Shown: piece after piece, positions 1 through 7,381 of the stretch
Layout: each line of letters opens with the position of its first letter
How positions within the stretch are numbered: the first letter of the stretch is position 1
NCBI GenBank assembly: GCA_025360895.1
Contig: JANYBF010000536.1
Coordinates: 1-10,571 of the forward strand
Reading direction: 5' to 3'
Origin: Verrucomicrobiota bacterium
Lineage (GTDB): Bacteria; Verrucomicrobiota; Verrucomicrobiia; Limisphaerales; JADLHS01
DNA: 10,571 nucleotides
Made by a program: the position numbers and the translations under genes
Notes under the pieces: model-generated
The model's input: the letters and a program-made list of their open reading frames with translations, nothing else
Database searches by the model: none
What the model was told of the DNA's origin: nothing

Positions 1-1241
1 ACGTAACCGGAGCCCTGCCGTTCGAGGCGTTCGACGTTGATGCGGCGGCCGTGAAAATTCAGCGTGAACAGCTGGCCGCGATATTCGTCCGGCCAGTTGT
101 CGCCCTGGTATATCATCAAGCCGGTGTGCGCGTGACCGCCACCCAGCGAATCGCTGCCCGCTGCGAAGGAACTACCGTCGAAGGCCGCACGCGATTTCGT
201 CCAGCCGGCGCCGGTGTCGAAGTGGTAATGATCGGCGTGCTGATCAATCAACCCGTAAGTGTGCGGGTTCACATCGTCACCGTACATGAGTTTGAAGTGC
301 GCGCCGGGAATCGCGTGCCAGAGGTGACCGATGACGGTGTTGATGAAGAAAGGTTCGCCCAACGCGTTCCAGTCGTTGCCCCAGGGATTCGTGGTGCCGG
401 AGCAGACCATTTCGACAATGCGCCGGGTCGGATGGTAACGCCAAATGCCGCCGTTCATGCGTACGCGTTCGGCTTCGGGTGTGCCGGGCCGGCCGATGCG
501 CGGGGTATTCGAGATGCCGACACGGCCCCAAAGCCAGCCGTCCGGTCCCCAGCGGAGACCGTTGGCAAAGGTGTGGTGATTGCCGCCCGTGACATCAAAA
601 CCATCGAGCAACACCTCGGGTTCGCCGTCGGGAATATCGTCGTGATTACGATCGGGAATGAACAGCAGGCGCGGTGGGCACATCAGAAACACGCCGCCCA
701 AGCCGATCTCAACGCTGGTGAGAACTTTCGCTTGATCATAGAACACCGTGCGTTTGTCAAAGTGACCGTCGTGGTTCGTATCTTCGAAAATCAGCACCCG
801 GTCGGAGAGGTTGGTGTCGTAGCGCACCTTCGCCTCGGCGTAGGTGTAGTTCTCGGCAACCCAAAGCCGTCCGCGCGGATCAAACGTCATCGCGATGGGC
901 TGACGCACGTCCGGCTCGTTGGCAAATACGCTGACCTTAAAGCCCGGTGGCATCTTGAAGCTGCGCGCGGCTTCCTCGGCGGACATGGGCTGGCCGTGCG
1001 TCTCGGAGTCGTAGGGTTTGGGAAAGTCTTCGGCGGCCCACGCGGCTACCGAGCCAAGCCCCAGGCATAGATGGGTAACGGCAACAACACGCAGCGCCTT
1101 CTTGAATGATGGCAGCCGACGTGAAGAGGCTCTGACCTTGGAGTTCAGCGGTGTGGAAAAGGCAGGAGAGGTGAGCCTCCTTACGTCGGCTGCTACGATC
1201 GGGGTTGGAGTTTTAAAAAAGGTTCTGAGTGAAATGTTCAT
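1..1241 (-). CDS. PVC-type membrane-bound dehydrogenase-like beta-propeller protein (partial, 3' end outside window)
   Basis: This minus-strand frame stays open from an ATG at 1241 to the left edge, giving 413 residues with no stop. After a hydrophobic signal segment (about residues 50-70, ending AAWAAED) the protein reads PPGFKVSVFANEPDVRQP, then PRGRLWVAENY, DRVLIFEDTNHDG, GGNHHTFANGL (from residue 219), NPWGNDWN, GGGHAHTG (367-374) and NFHGRRINVERLERQGSGY at the edge. This order matches the N-terminal domain of the 'putative membrane-bound dehydrogenase, Pirellula/Verrucomicrobium' family (TIGR02604-like), a beta-propeller related to soluble sugar dehydrogenases. Family members often carry a C-terminal c-type heme (CxxCH) domain, but that part would lie outside the window. 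The substrate is unknown. The ATG at 1241 is the only ATG ahead of the signal core, since the next in frame is residue 86. No Shine-Dalgarno sequence is visible. Residues 17-44 are encoded by an inverted repeat (see the repeat entry), so the long charged leader is unusual. The gene lies 82 bases downstream of the PQQ-propeller gene and is probably co-transcribed with it. Confidence 0.85.
   Translation of the reverse strand, partial: MNISLRTFFKTPTPIVAADVRRLTSPAFSTPLNSKVRASSRRLPSFKKALRVVAVTHLCLGLGSVAAWAAEDFPKPYDSETHGQPMSAEEAARSFKMPPGFKVSVFANEPDVRQPIAMTFDPRGRLWVAENYTYAEAKVRYDTNLSDRVLIFEDTNHDGHFDKRTVFYDQAKVLTSVEIGLGGVFLMCPPRLLFIPDRNHDDIPDGEPEVLLDGFDVTGGNHHTFANGLRWGPDGWLWGRVGISNTPRIGRPGTPEAERVRMNGGIWRYHPTRRIVEMVCSGTTNPWGNDWNALGEPFFINTVIGHLWHAIPGAHFKLMYGDDVNPHTYGLIDQHADHYHFDTGAGWTKSRAAFDGSSFAAGSDSLGGGHAHTGLMIYQGDNWPDEYRGQLFTLNFHGRRINVERLERQGSGY
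1112..1193. repeat. REP-like inverted repeat within the dehydrogenase reading frame
   Basis: Two 21-base arms, 1112-1132 and 1173-1193, are inverted copies of each other with 19 of 21 matches. The outer 11 bases (GCAGCCGACGT / ACGTCGGCTGC) and the inner 7 (GAGGCTC / GAGCCTC) are perfect. One of the two mismatches is a wobble pair on either strand. The pairing can continue by three bases (ACC 1135-1137 with GGT 1170-1172) past a two-base bulge. The loop is about 40 bases. The size and two-arm layout resemble dispersed REP/REPIN-type palindromes. On the minus strand the arms encode AADVRRL (residues 17-23) and ASSRRLP (38-44) of the overlapping gene. No T-run follows, so it is not a standard intrinsic terminator. 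That it is a multicopy element is inference, because no second copy lies in this window. Confidence 0.7.
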
Positions 1242-1323
1242 GGTTGCGGCCGCTCCCAATGCGGCAGATGGTCGCGATTCCAGCAAACCAAAGCGTCGTC
1301 GCTCGTGGCTTCAAAAAGAATCT

Positions 1324-2697
1324 TCATGGCTGCAGCTTGAGTTCGGAGTTTTTGATCCGATAAAGATTGCTGGCGGTGCGGAGAATGAGGCTGTCGCGGG
1401 CAATCGCCGGGGTGGCCATACACATTTCACCCAGACTGTTTTTGCCGATCAATTTGAATTCCGGGCCAGCTTGGAACACAAACGTGTCGCCATCCTCGCT
1501 CAGGCAAAAAATCCTATTGTCGTACGCCCACGGGGAAGCGGTGAAACCGGAAGTGCCGTCGAGGTTGATGCGTTGTTTCTCATAGACCTCCTTGCCGGTC
1601 TTCGCGTTGCGACAACTCAGAAAGCCGAAATCAAACAGCACGTAGAAATAATCGCCGTAGGCTATGGGCGAGGGATTGTAGGGTGCGGCGGATTTTTCAT
1701 ACCACGCAATGAATTCATTGCTGGTTTCCCCGTCCTTGAGGCTGATGTCGCCCGTGGCGCCCGGGTGAATCGCAAACACCGGACGGGTCTTGTCGCCGAC
1801 ATAGCCGGAACAAACGTAAAGCAGTCCGGATTTTTCAAAAGGCGTCGGAACGACAATGGAGGACATGCCGCCGAATTCCCAAAGCAACTTGCCGTCCAGA
1901 TCGTAAGAACGGACGCGCTTGGTGCCGGGCAGGATTAATTCGGTGCGCTGCGCATTTTTCCAAACGAAGGGTGTGGCCCAATTGCTCTGCTCATCCCGTT
2001 CAACCCGCCAGAGTTCCTTGCCGGTTTTTTTGTTGAACGCGGCGAGGAACGACTTTTCGTCGTTGTCATTGACGATGAAGATTTGATCTTGGTGCAGCAC
2101 GGGCGAAGCCGCTGTGCCCCAGCCGGCGCGCGTTTTAAATCCTCCCGTTTTTTGAGACCACACTTCCTTGCCGTTCAGGTCGAGGCCGAACAGGCCGAGG
2201 TTGCCGAAGTAAGCGTAAACGCGTTCGCCATCCGTCAGCGGCGTTTCCGAGGCGTAAGTGTTTTTCAGATGAACGGAGGTGTTGGGCAAGCCGGCGTGAA
2301 CTTCCTTCTCCCAGAGCTGTTTCCCGGTTGACCAGTTGAAGGCATAGACCATCCAATGCTGAGTGTTCGTGGACGGCGACCGCCGTTCGCCCCCAAAATA
2401 GAGTCCTTTCTTGGGCGGCTCGACTTCACCGTCGCGGACGACGGAGGTTACGAAAACCTGGTCGCCCCAAACCACTGGCGAAGACCAGCCGAAGCCCGGC
2501 ACTGCAGTTTTCCAAACAACATTTTGGGTGGCGCTCCAGGTAGTGGGCAGATTCGGATTAGTCGCCACCCCAAGCGATTGTTCGCCCCGAAATTGCGGCC
2601 AGTTGGACTGCGCGACGGCGCTCAGAACGGTGGTGCCGAGAATCAGGCCGGAAAACCAGCGCGTTAAGTTTATTGGCATTTGGAGCGCAGGTTGCAT
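1324..2697 (-). CDS. Exported PQQ-repeat beta-propeller protein
   Basis: A 457-residue protein. An N-terminal hydrophobic stretch (about 15-28) ends in SAVAQ, a good signal-peptidase I site, so the product should be periplasmic or secreted. The mature part begins NWPQFRGEQSLGV, a start common in Verrucomicrobia and Planctomycetes PQQ-like proteins. Several blade motifs of the type TGKxLW are visible: STGKQLWEKE (123-132), NGKEVW (175-180), KTGKELW (224-230), DGKLLWEFGG (268-277) and KTGKEVYEK (366-374). Between them are repeated SPV/TPL and VYAYFG or LYVCSG strands, as expected for an eight-bladed quinoprotein-like or BamB-like fold. I see no heme CxxCH motif and cannot identify a substrate, so 'PQQ-like fold' does not prove that PQQ is bound. 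Start: ATG at 2697 or the second ATG at 2679 (residue 7). Neither has a Shine-Dalgarno sequence, and the signal peptide looks more compact from 2679. It is divergent from mreB and followed by the dehydrogenase-like gene. Confidence 0.88.
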   Translation of the reverse strand: MQPALQMPINLTRWFSGLILGTTVLSAVAQSNWPQFRGEQSLGVATNPNLPTTWSATQNVVWKTAVPGFGWSSPVVWGDQVFVTSVVRDGEVEPPKKGLYFGGERRSPSTNTQHWMVYAFNWSTGKQLWEKEVHAGLPNTSVHLKNTYASETPLTDGERVYAYFGNLGLFGLDLNGKEVWSQKTGGFKTRAGWGTAASPVLHQDQIFIVNDNDEKSFLAAFNKKTGKELWRVERDEQSNWATPFVWKNAQRTELILPGTKRVRSYDLDGKLLWEFGGMSSIVVPTPFEKSGLLYVCSGYVGDKTRPVFAIHPGATGDISLKDGETSNEFIAWYEKSAAPYNPSPIAYGDYFYVLFDFGFLSCRNAKTGKEVYEKQRINLDGTSGFTASPWAYDNRIFCLSEDGDTFVFQAGPEFKLIGKNSLGEMCMATPAIARDSLILRTASNLYRIKNSELKLQP

Positions 2698-2738
2698 CAG
2701 GAGGGGTAGTCACTCAAGAATGATTCCGCCTATTCAGC

Positions 2739-2755
2739 GGCCCGCTGGGCGGGCC
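2739..2755. other. GC-rich perfect hairpin in the divergent intergenic region
   Basis: GGCCCGC (2739-2745), TGG loop and GCGGGCC (2749-2755) make a 7-bp perfect stem. It lies in the 138-base gap between the PQQ-propeller gene and mreB, 42 bases upstream of the former's ATG. If transcription starts further right, the hairpin falls in that gene's 5' leader. There is no T-run on either side, so a terminator is unlikely. It could be a protein-binding site or a leader structure, or have no function. Confidence 0.4.
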
Positions 2756-2785
2756 TGCGCCGCATCCAACGCATTGGGATTCCAC

Positions 2786-2814
2786 TTGACCACCCGCCCG
2801 GGCGTCTCTTTACT
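2786..2814 (+). promoter_or_regulatory. Candidate sigma70-type promoter for the mreB operon
   Basis: TTGACC (2786-2791) matches the -35 consensus at 5 of 6 positions. After exactly 17 bases comes TTTACT (2809-2814), which matches the -10 consensus at 4 of 6. This would start transcription near 2820, giving a leader of only about 15 bases before the mreB ATG at 2836. The call rests on motif match and spacing only. Confidence 0.5.
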
Positions 2815-2835
2815 TGCGGGTGTTAGGCTCAGTTC

Positions 2836-3861
2836 ATGTGGACACAACTTAAAAGCCTGTTTTCCAACGACATTGGGATAGACCTTGGCACTGCCAACTC
2901 GCTCGTCTATGTACGAGACCGAGGCATTGTCCTGCGCGAACCCTCGGTCGTGGCCATTCAGGCTGGGACGACGAACGTGTTGGCGGTCGGGGAGGAAGCC
3001 AAACGGATGTTGGGCCGCACGCCCGGAAACATCGTGGCGATTCGACCCATGAAGGACGGCGTGATTGCCGACTTCGAAATCACCGAAGCCATGTTGCGTC
3101 ACTTCATCCAGAAAGTGCATCACCGGAAACTGATTTCCCCCCGTGTTGTGGTGGCGGTGCCTTCGGGAATTACCGAAGTGGAAAAACGGGCGGTTAAAGA
3201 CTCGGCCACGCACGCTGGGGCGCGGGAGGTCTATTTAATCGAACAACCGATGGCTTCAGCCATCGGCGTCGGTCTGCCGGTGCATGAACCGGCGGGCAAC
3301 ATGATCGTGGATATTGGCGGCGGGACTTGCGAAATCGCAATCATCTCCCTGGCCGGGATCGTCTTCAGCCGTAGCCTGCGGGTGGGCGGGGACGAATTTG
3401 ACGATACGATCGTGGCGCACATGAAACGGGCCTACAACTTAATGATCGGTGAACGCACTGCGGAAGAAGTCAAGATACGCATCGGTTCGGCTTTTCCGCA
3501 GGAGCAGGAATTAACCATGGAAGTGAAGGGTCGTGATCTGAGCTCGGGTCTGCCAAAAACGCTGACCATTCGCTCGGAAGAAATTCGCGAAGCCTTGCAG
3601 GAGCCGCTTTCAAGCATATTGGAATCCATCCGCCTGACCCTCGAACGTTGTCCCCCCGAACTTGCCGCCGATCTCGTAGATCGCGGTATTGTGATGGCGG
3701 GCGGCGGAGCGTTGTTGCGCGGCATTGACCGACTGGTGGCCGAAGAAACCGGCTTGCCCGTCCACATTGCCGATGACCCGCTCACCGCCGTCGCCTTGGG
3801 CACCGGTCGGGTCCTGGAGGAACTCCAATTTCTCAAGCGGGTCACTACCAACGCCAAGTAA
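2836..3861 (+). CDS. mreB: Rod shape-determining protein MreB (bacterial actin)
   Basis: A 341-residue actin homologue, close to the usual MreB length of about 335-347. It polymerises on ATP into membrane-bound filaments that steer the elongation machinery. The N-terminus WTQLKSLFSNDIGIDLGTAN joins a short amphipathic membrane-binding segment to the phosphate-1 loop (GIDLGTANSLVY, 14-25). PSGITEVEKRAVKDSA follows, then phosphate-2 IVDIGGGTCEIAIISL (157-172) and the adenosine motif GIVMAGGGALLRG (284-296). Phosphate-2 has Cys165 where most MreB proteins have a second Thr (GGGTTE). The ATG at 2836 fits the conserved N-terminus. Only a weak AGG lies upstream. It is the first gene of the operon and has a candidate promoter immediately upstream. 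A 58-base gap with a small hairpin separates it from mreC. Confidence 0.97.
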   Translation: MWTQLKSLFSNDIGIDLGTANSLVYVRDRGIVLREPSVVAIQAGTTNVLAVGEEAKRMLGRTPGNIVAIRPMKDGVIADFEITEAMLRHFIQKVHHRKLISPRVVVAVPSGITEVEKRAVKDSATHAGAREVYLIEQPMASAIGVGLPVHEPAGNMIVDIGGGTCEIAIISLAGIVFSRSLRVGGDEFDDTIVAHMKRAYNLMIGERTAEEVKIRIGSAFPQEQELTMEVKGRDLSSGLPKTLTIRSEEIREALQEPLSSILESIRLTLERCPPELAADLVDRGIVMAGGGALLRGIDRLVAEETGLPVHIADDPLTAVALGTGRVLEELQFLKRVTTNAK

Positions 3862-3888
3862 TTCCTCAAGCGTTCGCCGTGCGACAAT

Positions 3889-3904
3889 GCCGGAGATTTC
3901 CGGC
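3889..3904 (+). other. Small hairpin between mreB and mreC
   Basis: GCCGGA (3889-3894), loop GATT and TCCGGC (3899-3904) make a perfect 6-bp stem, 28 bases after the mreB stop and 16 before the mreC start. No T-run follows, so it is not a typical intrinsic terminator. It may mark mRNA processing or partial attenuation, lowering mreC relative to mreB. That role is inference. Confidence 0.4.
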
Positions 3905-3919
3905 GCATGACGCGGACAG

Positions 3920-4723
3920 ATGTTTAAGCGGCCGTATTATATCGCTTTAGCCTTGGTGGCTCTGCTCACTTTGCTGGTTTTGAACCTGCCGGGTAGTACG
4001 GCCGCACGCCTCAAGCTCGCCATTGGCAGCATCTTCCTGCCGCTCTTTGGCGTGACGGGTGCCGCCCAGCAAGCCACTGCTAAAGCGGGCGATGCCCTGT
4101 TGCCCAAGAGCGAATTCATCCGCGCCAACGAGGCCTTGCGGCGTCAGAATCAGGAGTTGCGCTTCCAGCTAATGCAAGCCGGCGAAACTACCCGCGAAAA
4201 TATCCGCTTGCGGCAACTCGTCGGCTGGAACGAAAAATCTCCGTGGAAACTCAAACTGGCCCACGTCATCGCGCGCGATCCGGCGAACTGGTGGCGCACC
4301 GTGCTGATTGACCGCGGCAGCCGCGACGATCTGCGAGAGAACATGCCCGTTCTCACGCCGGATGGCCTGATCGGTCGGGTGTCAGCAGTGGGTTTAACGA
4401 GTGCGCGCGTGGTTCTGATTGGCGACGCCAATTGCAAAGTTCCCGCCGCCATCCTGGGCGAGGCCGCCGAGTCAGGCATCATCACCAGCGCCGGGCGATT
4501 CGACGGTTCGTTCGTCAACCTGACCTATCTCGCCAATCGCGCGAATCTCAAGCCCGGACAAAGCGTCGTCACCAGCGGATTAAGCGCCATCTACCCCAAG
4601 GGCATTCCTATTGGCATCGTCGCCGATGCTCACTCAGTTGAATCCGGCCTTTACATCGAAGCGCAGGTGAAGTTGGTGGCAAATTTGAACGCGCTCGAAG
4701 AAGTGTGGGTCCTATTTCCATGA
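3920..4723 (+). CDS. mreC: Rod shape-determining protein MreC
   Basis: A 267-residue bitopic membrane protein that links MreB to the periplasmic synthases and activates PBP2-RodA. It has a short cytoplasmic N-terminus (MFKRP) and one membrane helix (about 6-24). A coiled-coil segment rich in charged and Gln residues follows (about 64-100, including ANEALRRQNQELRFQLMQ). The periplasmic beta-barrel pair starts near AHVIARDPANWWRTVLIDRG (114-133). MPVLTPDGLIGRV (142-154) is a family hallmark. It is somewhat shorter than B. subtilis MreC and clearly shorter than the E. coli protein, because it stops soon after the second beta domain (VKLVANLNALEEVWVLF). The start at 3920 puts the charged tip directly before the membrane helix. 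Only a weak GGA lies upstream. The stop overlaps the mreD start (ATGA), which suggests translational coupling. Confidence 0.95.
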   Translation: MFKRPYYIALALVALLTLLVLNLPGSTAARLKLAIGSIFLPLFGVTGAAQQATAKAGDALLPKSEFIRANEALRRQNQELRFQLMQAGETTRENIRLRQLVGWNEKSPWKLKLAHVIARDPANWWRTVLIDRGSRDDLRENMPVLTPDGLIGRVSAVGLTSARVVLIGDANCKVPAAILGEAAESGIITSAGRFDGSFVNLTYLANRANLKPGQSVVTSGLSAIYPKGIPIGIVADAHSVESGLYIEAQVKLVANLNALEEVWVLFP

Positions 4724-5277
4724 CCAAGTTACCGAATATTCTGATCCTGCTTGCGACAGTCGGGGCTGTTTTTGGCGCCGGCGTGTTCCATGGCATTCGG
4801 CAACTGTTCGGCGCGCAGGTGGATCTGCTGCCGGCGCTGATGGTTTATACCGCATTAAGTTCCGGTCCGCCCATGATGATCACGGTGGCCGTTCTGGGCG
4901 GTTTGCTCTTCGACACCCTTTCCGCCAATCCGCTCGGCACGAGTGTACTGCCGCTCTTACTGGTTGGCTTTCTGGTGCAACCGCGCCGCGATTTGATTTT
5001 GCGGGATCAAACTTACGCCCAGGTCGTTCTCGGCCTGCTCGCCAGCGCCGTAGTGCCGGCCTTGTCCATCCTCATCCTGCTGACGCTCGGTCATTCGCCA
5101 TCGCTCGGTTGGGGTTCGCTCTGGCAATGGGTGGTAATGAGCGTCGGTGGGGCCGTGGCCGCGCCGATCTTTTTCATCACTTTTGGCTGGTTGAACCACG
5201 CGCTCGGTTACCAACGCATCATCGAAACCAGTTTCCGTCCCGACCGCGAAATCCGACGGCGAAGGAATTCACCATGA
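4720..5277 (+). CDS. mreD: Rod shape-determining protein MreD
   Basis: A 185-residue polytopic inner-membrane protein, slightly longer than E. coli MreD (about 160). Hydrophobic segments at roughly 5-24, 36-66 (broken by SSGPP), 74-87, 99-123 and 136-158 fit the five to six helices of the family. GGLLFDTLSANPLGTSVLPLLLVGFL (split by the helix turn near 70) corresponds to the conserved MreD core, in which a short D-x-x-S/T-x-x-P-x-G stretch lies between helices. The tail is Arg-rich (FRPDREIRRRRNSP) and probably cytoplasmic. The ATG at 4720 is preferred because it overlaps the mreC stop as ATGA. An in-frame GTG at 4705 would add five residues with no better ribosome site. The sequence identity of MreD is always low, so position between mreC and mrdA carries much of the assignment. 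Confidence 0.92.
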   Translation: MTKLPNILILLATVGAVFGAGVFHGIRQLFGAQVDLLPALMVYTALSSGPPMMITVAVLGGLLFDTLSANPLGTSVLPLLLVGFLVQPRRDLILRDQTYAQVVLGLLASAVVPALSILILLTLGHSPSLGWGSLWQWVVMSVGGAVAAPIFFITFGWLNHALGYQRIIETSFRPDREIRRRRNSP

Positions 5278-5362
5278 GTCTAAAGTTCAAAGCCCAAAGC
5301 CTAAAGTTGCCAGCGACCCCGGACAACTTGGTGACTGTAGACTTCAGCTGCCAGTCTTTGGA
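5278..5362 (+). other. mreD-mrdA intergenic spacer with short A-rich direct repeats
   Basis: This is the longest gap inside the operon at 85 bases. It holds two copies of CTAAAGTT (5280-5287 and 5301-5308) around two CAAAGCC/CCAAAG-like units, a lower-GC patch unlike the neighbouring genes. Weak inverted pairs exist (for example AGACT 5339-5343 with AGTCT 5353-5357). I see no good promoter, no terminator with a T-run and no convincing coding sequence. GGA at 5360-5362 is the nearest thing to a ribosome site for the next gene. Confidence 0.4.
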
Positions 5363-7381
5363 TTGAAAACAGTGATAATTTTTGACCAACTCAAACGGAA
5401 TGACTCGCAGCTCCAGTTGCTGACGATCATGCTTTGCGCCAGCCTGGCGGTGCTGTTCGCCGGTCTTTGGTGGGTGCAAATTGTCAATAAGGGACGTTAC
5501 CAGGAAAGTCTCGAAATCCAGTCCTCCCGTTCCGTCCGACTGCCGGCCGTGCGCGGAAAAATTCTAGATCGCAACGGAGCGGTGCTCGCGGACAACCGCC
5601 CCAGCTACAACATCAATCTTTACCTCGAAGATCTCAGCGGCGCCTTCAAGAAGGAATACACCCGCGCCCGTCCTCGCCGGGTCGTGACCAATGATCTGCC
5701 GTTCTGGAAGGACTGGCTGGGCTTCACCACTGTCAGCACCCAGTTCACCAAGCTCAAGGATGGCCAGGCGCAGACCATTGCGCGCGACTCGCGGTATCGG
5801 GTCGCTAACGGGGTTGTGAGTCAGGTCGCCGACGTGTTGAAAGCGCCACTCACATTGGACTACACGAACTTTTCCCGGCACTACGAAACGCGCCTCTCGC
5901 TGCCGTATCCCGTGGTCAGCAATATCTCCAGTCTGCATCTCGCGCGGTTCGCGGAGGAATCCTTCAACTCGCGCGGCTTGGAGTTGGAAGTGCAACCCCG
6001 GCGGGTTTATCCCTTCGGCCCGACCGCCGCCCACGTTCTGGGTTACTTGCGCAAGGACGACAGCTCCGCCGAGGGTGAGGAGGCATTCTTCTGGTATCGC
6101 ATGCCCGACTACCGCGGGATGGTGGGCATTGAAGGCGGTTTCGACCAGCAACTCCGCGGACGTGCCGGAGCAAAATCGGTTCAAGTGAACAACCTCGGTT
6201 ATCGTCAGAACGAAAACATCTGGAGTCCGGTCGAACCCGGTCAAAACGTCGTCCTGACACTCGACCTGAAAATCCAACAAGCCGCCGAGGCTTCGATCCG
6301 CAAACTCCCTGTTCCCAATGCGCATGCGGCCGTCGTGGTCATGGAAGTTGAGTCCGGTGATCTGCTGGCCGTCGCCTCGTCGCCCAGCGCCGATCCGAAC
6401 AATTTTATCAAGGGCTTCACCAAGCCGGAGCTTGAACGCTGGCACGACGACAAGGTCGGCGTGCAAAAGAACCGCGCCACCGGTGAGCAGTATCAGGCCG
6501 GCTCGATTTTCAAAACCATCGTGGCGCTGGCGGCGCTGGAGAATGGATTGAACCCGCAGGAGATTTACCGGGTTGCAGCCAATCCAGCGAATCCAAACAA
6601 GGGCGTCATTTACGTTGGTAAACAAAAGTTCAACGACACGGCGCCACCCGGGGATTACGACCTACGCCGGGCCCTGCTGCGTTCGAGCAACGCCTATTTC
6701 ATCACCAACGGATTGCGACCCGGCGTCTTCGAGCGAGTTGTGGAACTCAGCCAACGCCTGCACCTCGGCGAACGCATCGGCCTGCCGCTGATGCAGGAGG
6801 CCGCCGGACATTTTCCAAGCGCCAAGCGGATTCACGCCAACTGGACCGCTGGTTCGACCGCTAACATTTGTATCGGCCAGGGTGAAATGGACGTTACTCC
6901 CTTGCAGATGGCCGTGATGACCAGCGCGCTGGCGAATGGTGGAAAAGTTTTGTGGCCACGGCTGGTTGATCGGCGCGAATCCTCCGACCTTGCCGGTCTC
7001 GAACCCCCAACGATTTACGAGAAAGGCCGCATCCGCGACAATCTCGGCGTGAGCCAGCGAAGTCTGAAGCTATTACGTGAGGCGATGCTGGCGGAAACCG
7101 AGGATCTCGAAGGCACGGGCAACAACGTTTTGGGAACAGGTTTTCGCGTTTGCGGTAAGACCGGTACTGCGGAACGAACGGAGCAAGGGGAGAAAAAGAA
7201 TACGACCTGGTTCATTTCCTTCGCGCCCTACGAGAAACCGCGCTTCGCCGTTGTCGTCATGGTGGAGAATGGCAAATCCGGCGGCGGAACTTGCGCGCCG
7301 ATCGCCAAGGATGTTTATCTCGCGCTGAAAAACTTCGACAAGTTGGCGGGCGCAATTCCATTGACCGCCGCCGCGCAATGA
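5363..7381 (+). CDS. mrdA: Penicillin-binding protein 2 (elongasome D,D-transpeptidase)
   Basis: A 672-residue class B PBP that cross-links new side-wall peptidoglycan together with RodA. A cytoplasmic tip precedes one membrane helix (about 19-41), followed by VRGKILDRNGAVLADNRPSY (63-82), the PBP-dimer start. The pedestal includes RRVYPFGPTAAHVLGYL and RGMVGIEGGFDQQLRGRAG. The transpeptidase domain has all three active-site motifs: S381-I-F-K384 with the nucleophilic serine, S441-S-N443, and K599-T-G-T602. The length is near the upper end for PBP2 (E. coli 633). Part of the excess is a non-conserved pedestal stretch around residues 95-190. There is no ATG near the start: the frame offers TTG at 5363 or GTG at 5372, and the GTG has GGA nine bases upstream, so the true start may be three residues shorter. 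An FtsI/SpoVD-type division PBP is the alternative, but position next to rodA and mreBCD favours PBP2. It overlaps rodA by ATGA. Confidence 0.94.
   Translation: MKTVIIFDQLKRNDSQLQLLTIMLCASLAVLFAGLWWVQIVNKGRYQESLEIQSSRSVRLPAVRGKILDRNGAVLADNRPSYNINLYLEDLSGAFKKEYTRARPRRVVTNDLPFWKDWLGFTTVSTQFTKLKDGQAQTIARDSRYRVANGVVSQVADVLKAPLTLDYTNFSRHYETRLSLPYPVVSNISSLHLARFAEESFNSRGLELEVQPRRVYPFGPTAAHVLGYLRKDDSSAEGEEAFFWYRMPDYRGMVGIEGGFDQQLRGRAGAKSVQVNNLGYRQNENIWSPVEPGQNVVLTLDLKIQQAAEASIRKLPVPNAHAAVVVMEVESGDLLAVASSPSADPNNFIKGFTKPELERWHDDKVGVQKNRATGEQYQAGSIFKTIVALAALENGLNPQEIYRVAANPANPNKGVIYVGKQKFNDTAPPGDYDLRRALLRSSNAYFITNGLRPGVFERVVELSQRLHLGERIGLPLMQEAAGHFPSAKRIHANWTAGSTANICIGQGEMDVTPLQMAVMTSALANGGKVLWPRLVDRRESSDLAGLEPPTIYEKGRIRDNLGVSQRSLKLLREAMLAETEDLEGTGNNVLGTGFRVCGKTGTAERTEQGEKKNTTWFISFAPYEKPRFAVVVMVENGKSGGGTCAPIAKDVYLALKNFDKLAGAIPLTAAAQ

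Noticed and set aside
51..1070. A 339-codon open frame on the plus strand (and a second at 1018-1938)
   Set aside because: Both are antisense to the dehydrogenase-like and PQQ-propeller genes, whose translations carry clear family motifs. The plus-strand translations show no recognisable domain and are explained by GC-rich codon use.
1246..1253. GCGGCCGC palindrome between the two minus-strand genes
   Set aside because: This is a single 8-base GC palindrome in GC-rich DNA with no supporting structure, and chance is enough to explain it.
2698..2835. Possible promoter for the minus-strand genes in the divergent gap
   Set aside because: I looked for -35/-10 pairs on the minus strand. The best candidates lacked a TTGACA-like box at proper spacing, so none is called, although one must exist here or further into mreB.
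5564..6625. A 353-codon minus-strand open frame inside mrdA
   Set aside because: It is fully antisense to PBP2, with no recognisable motif, no ribosome site and no conserved context.
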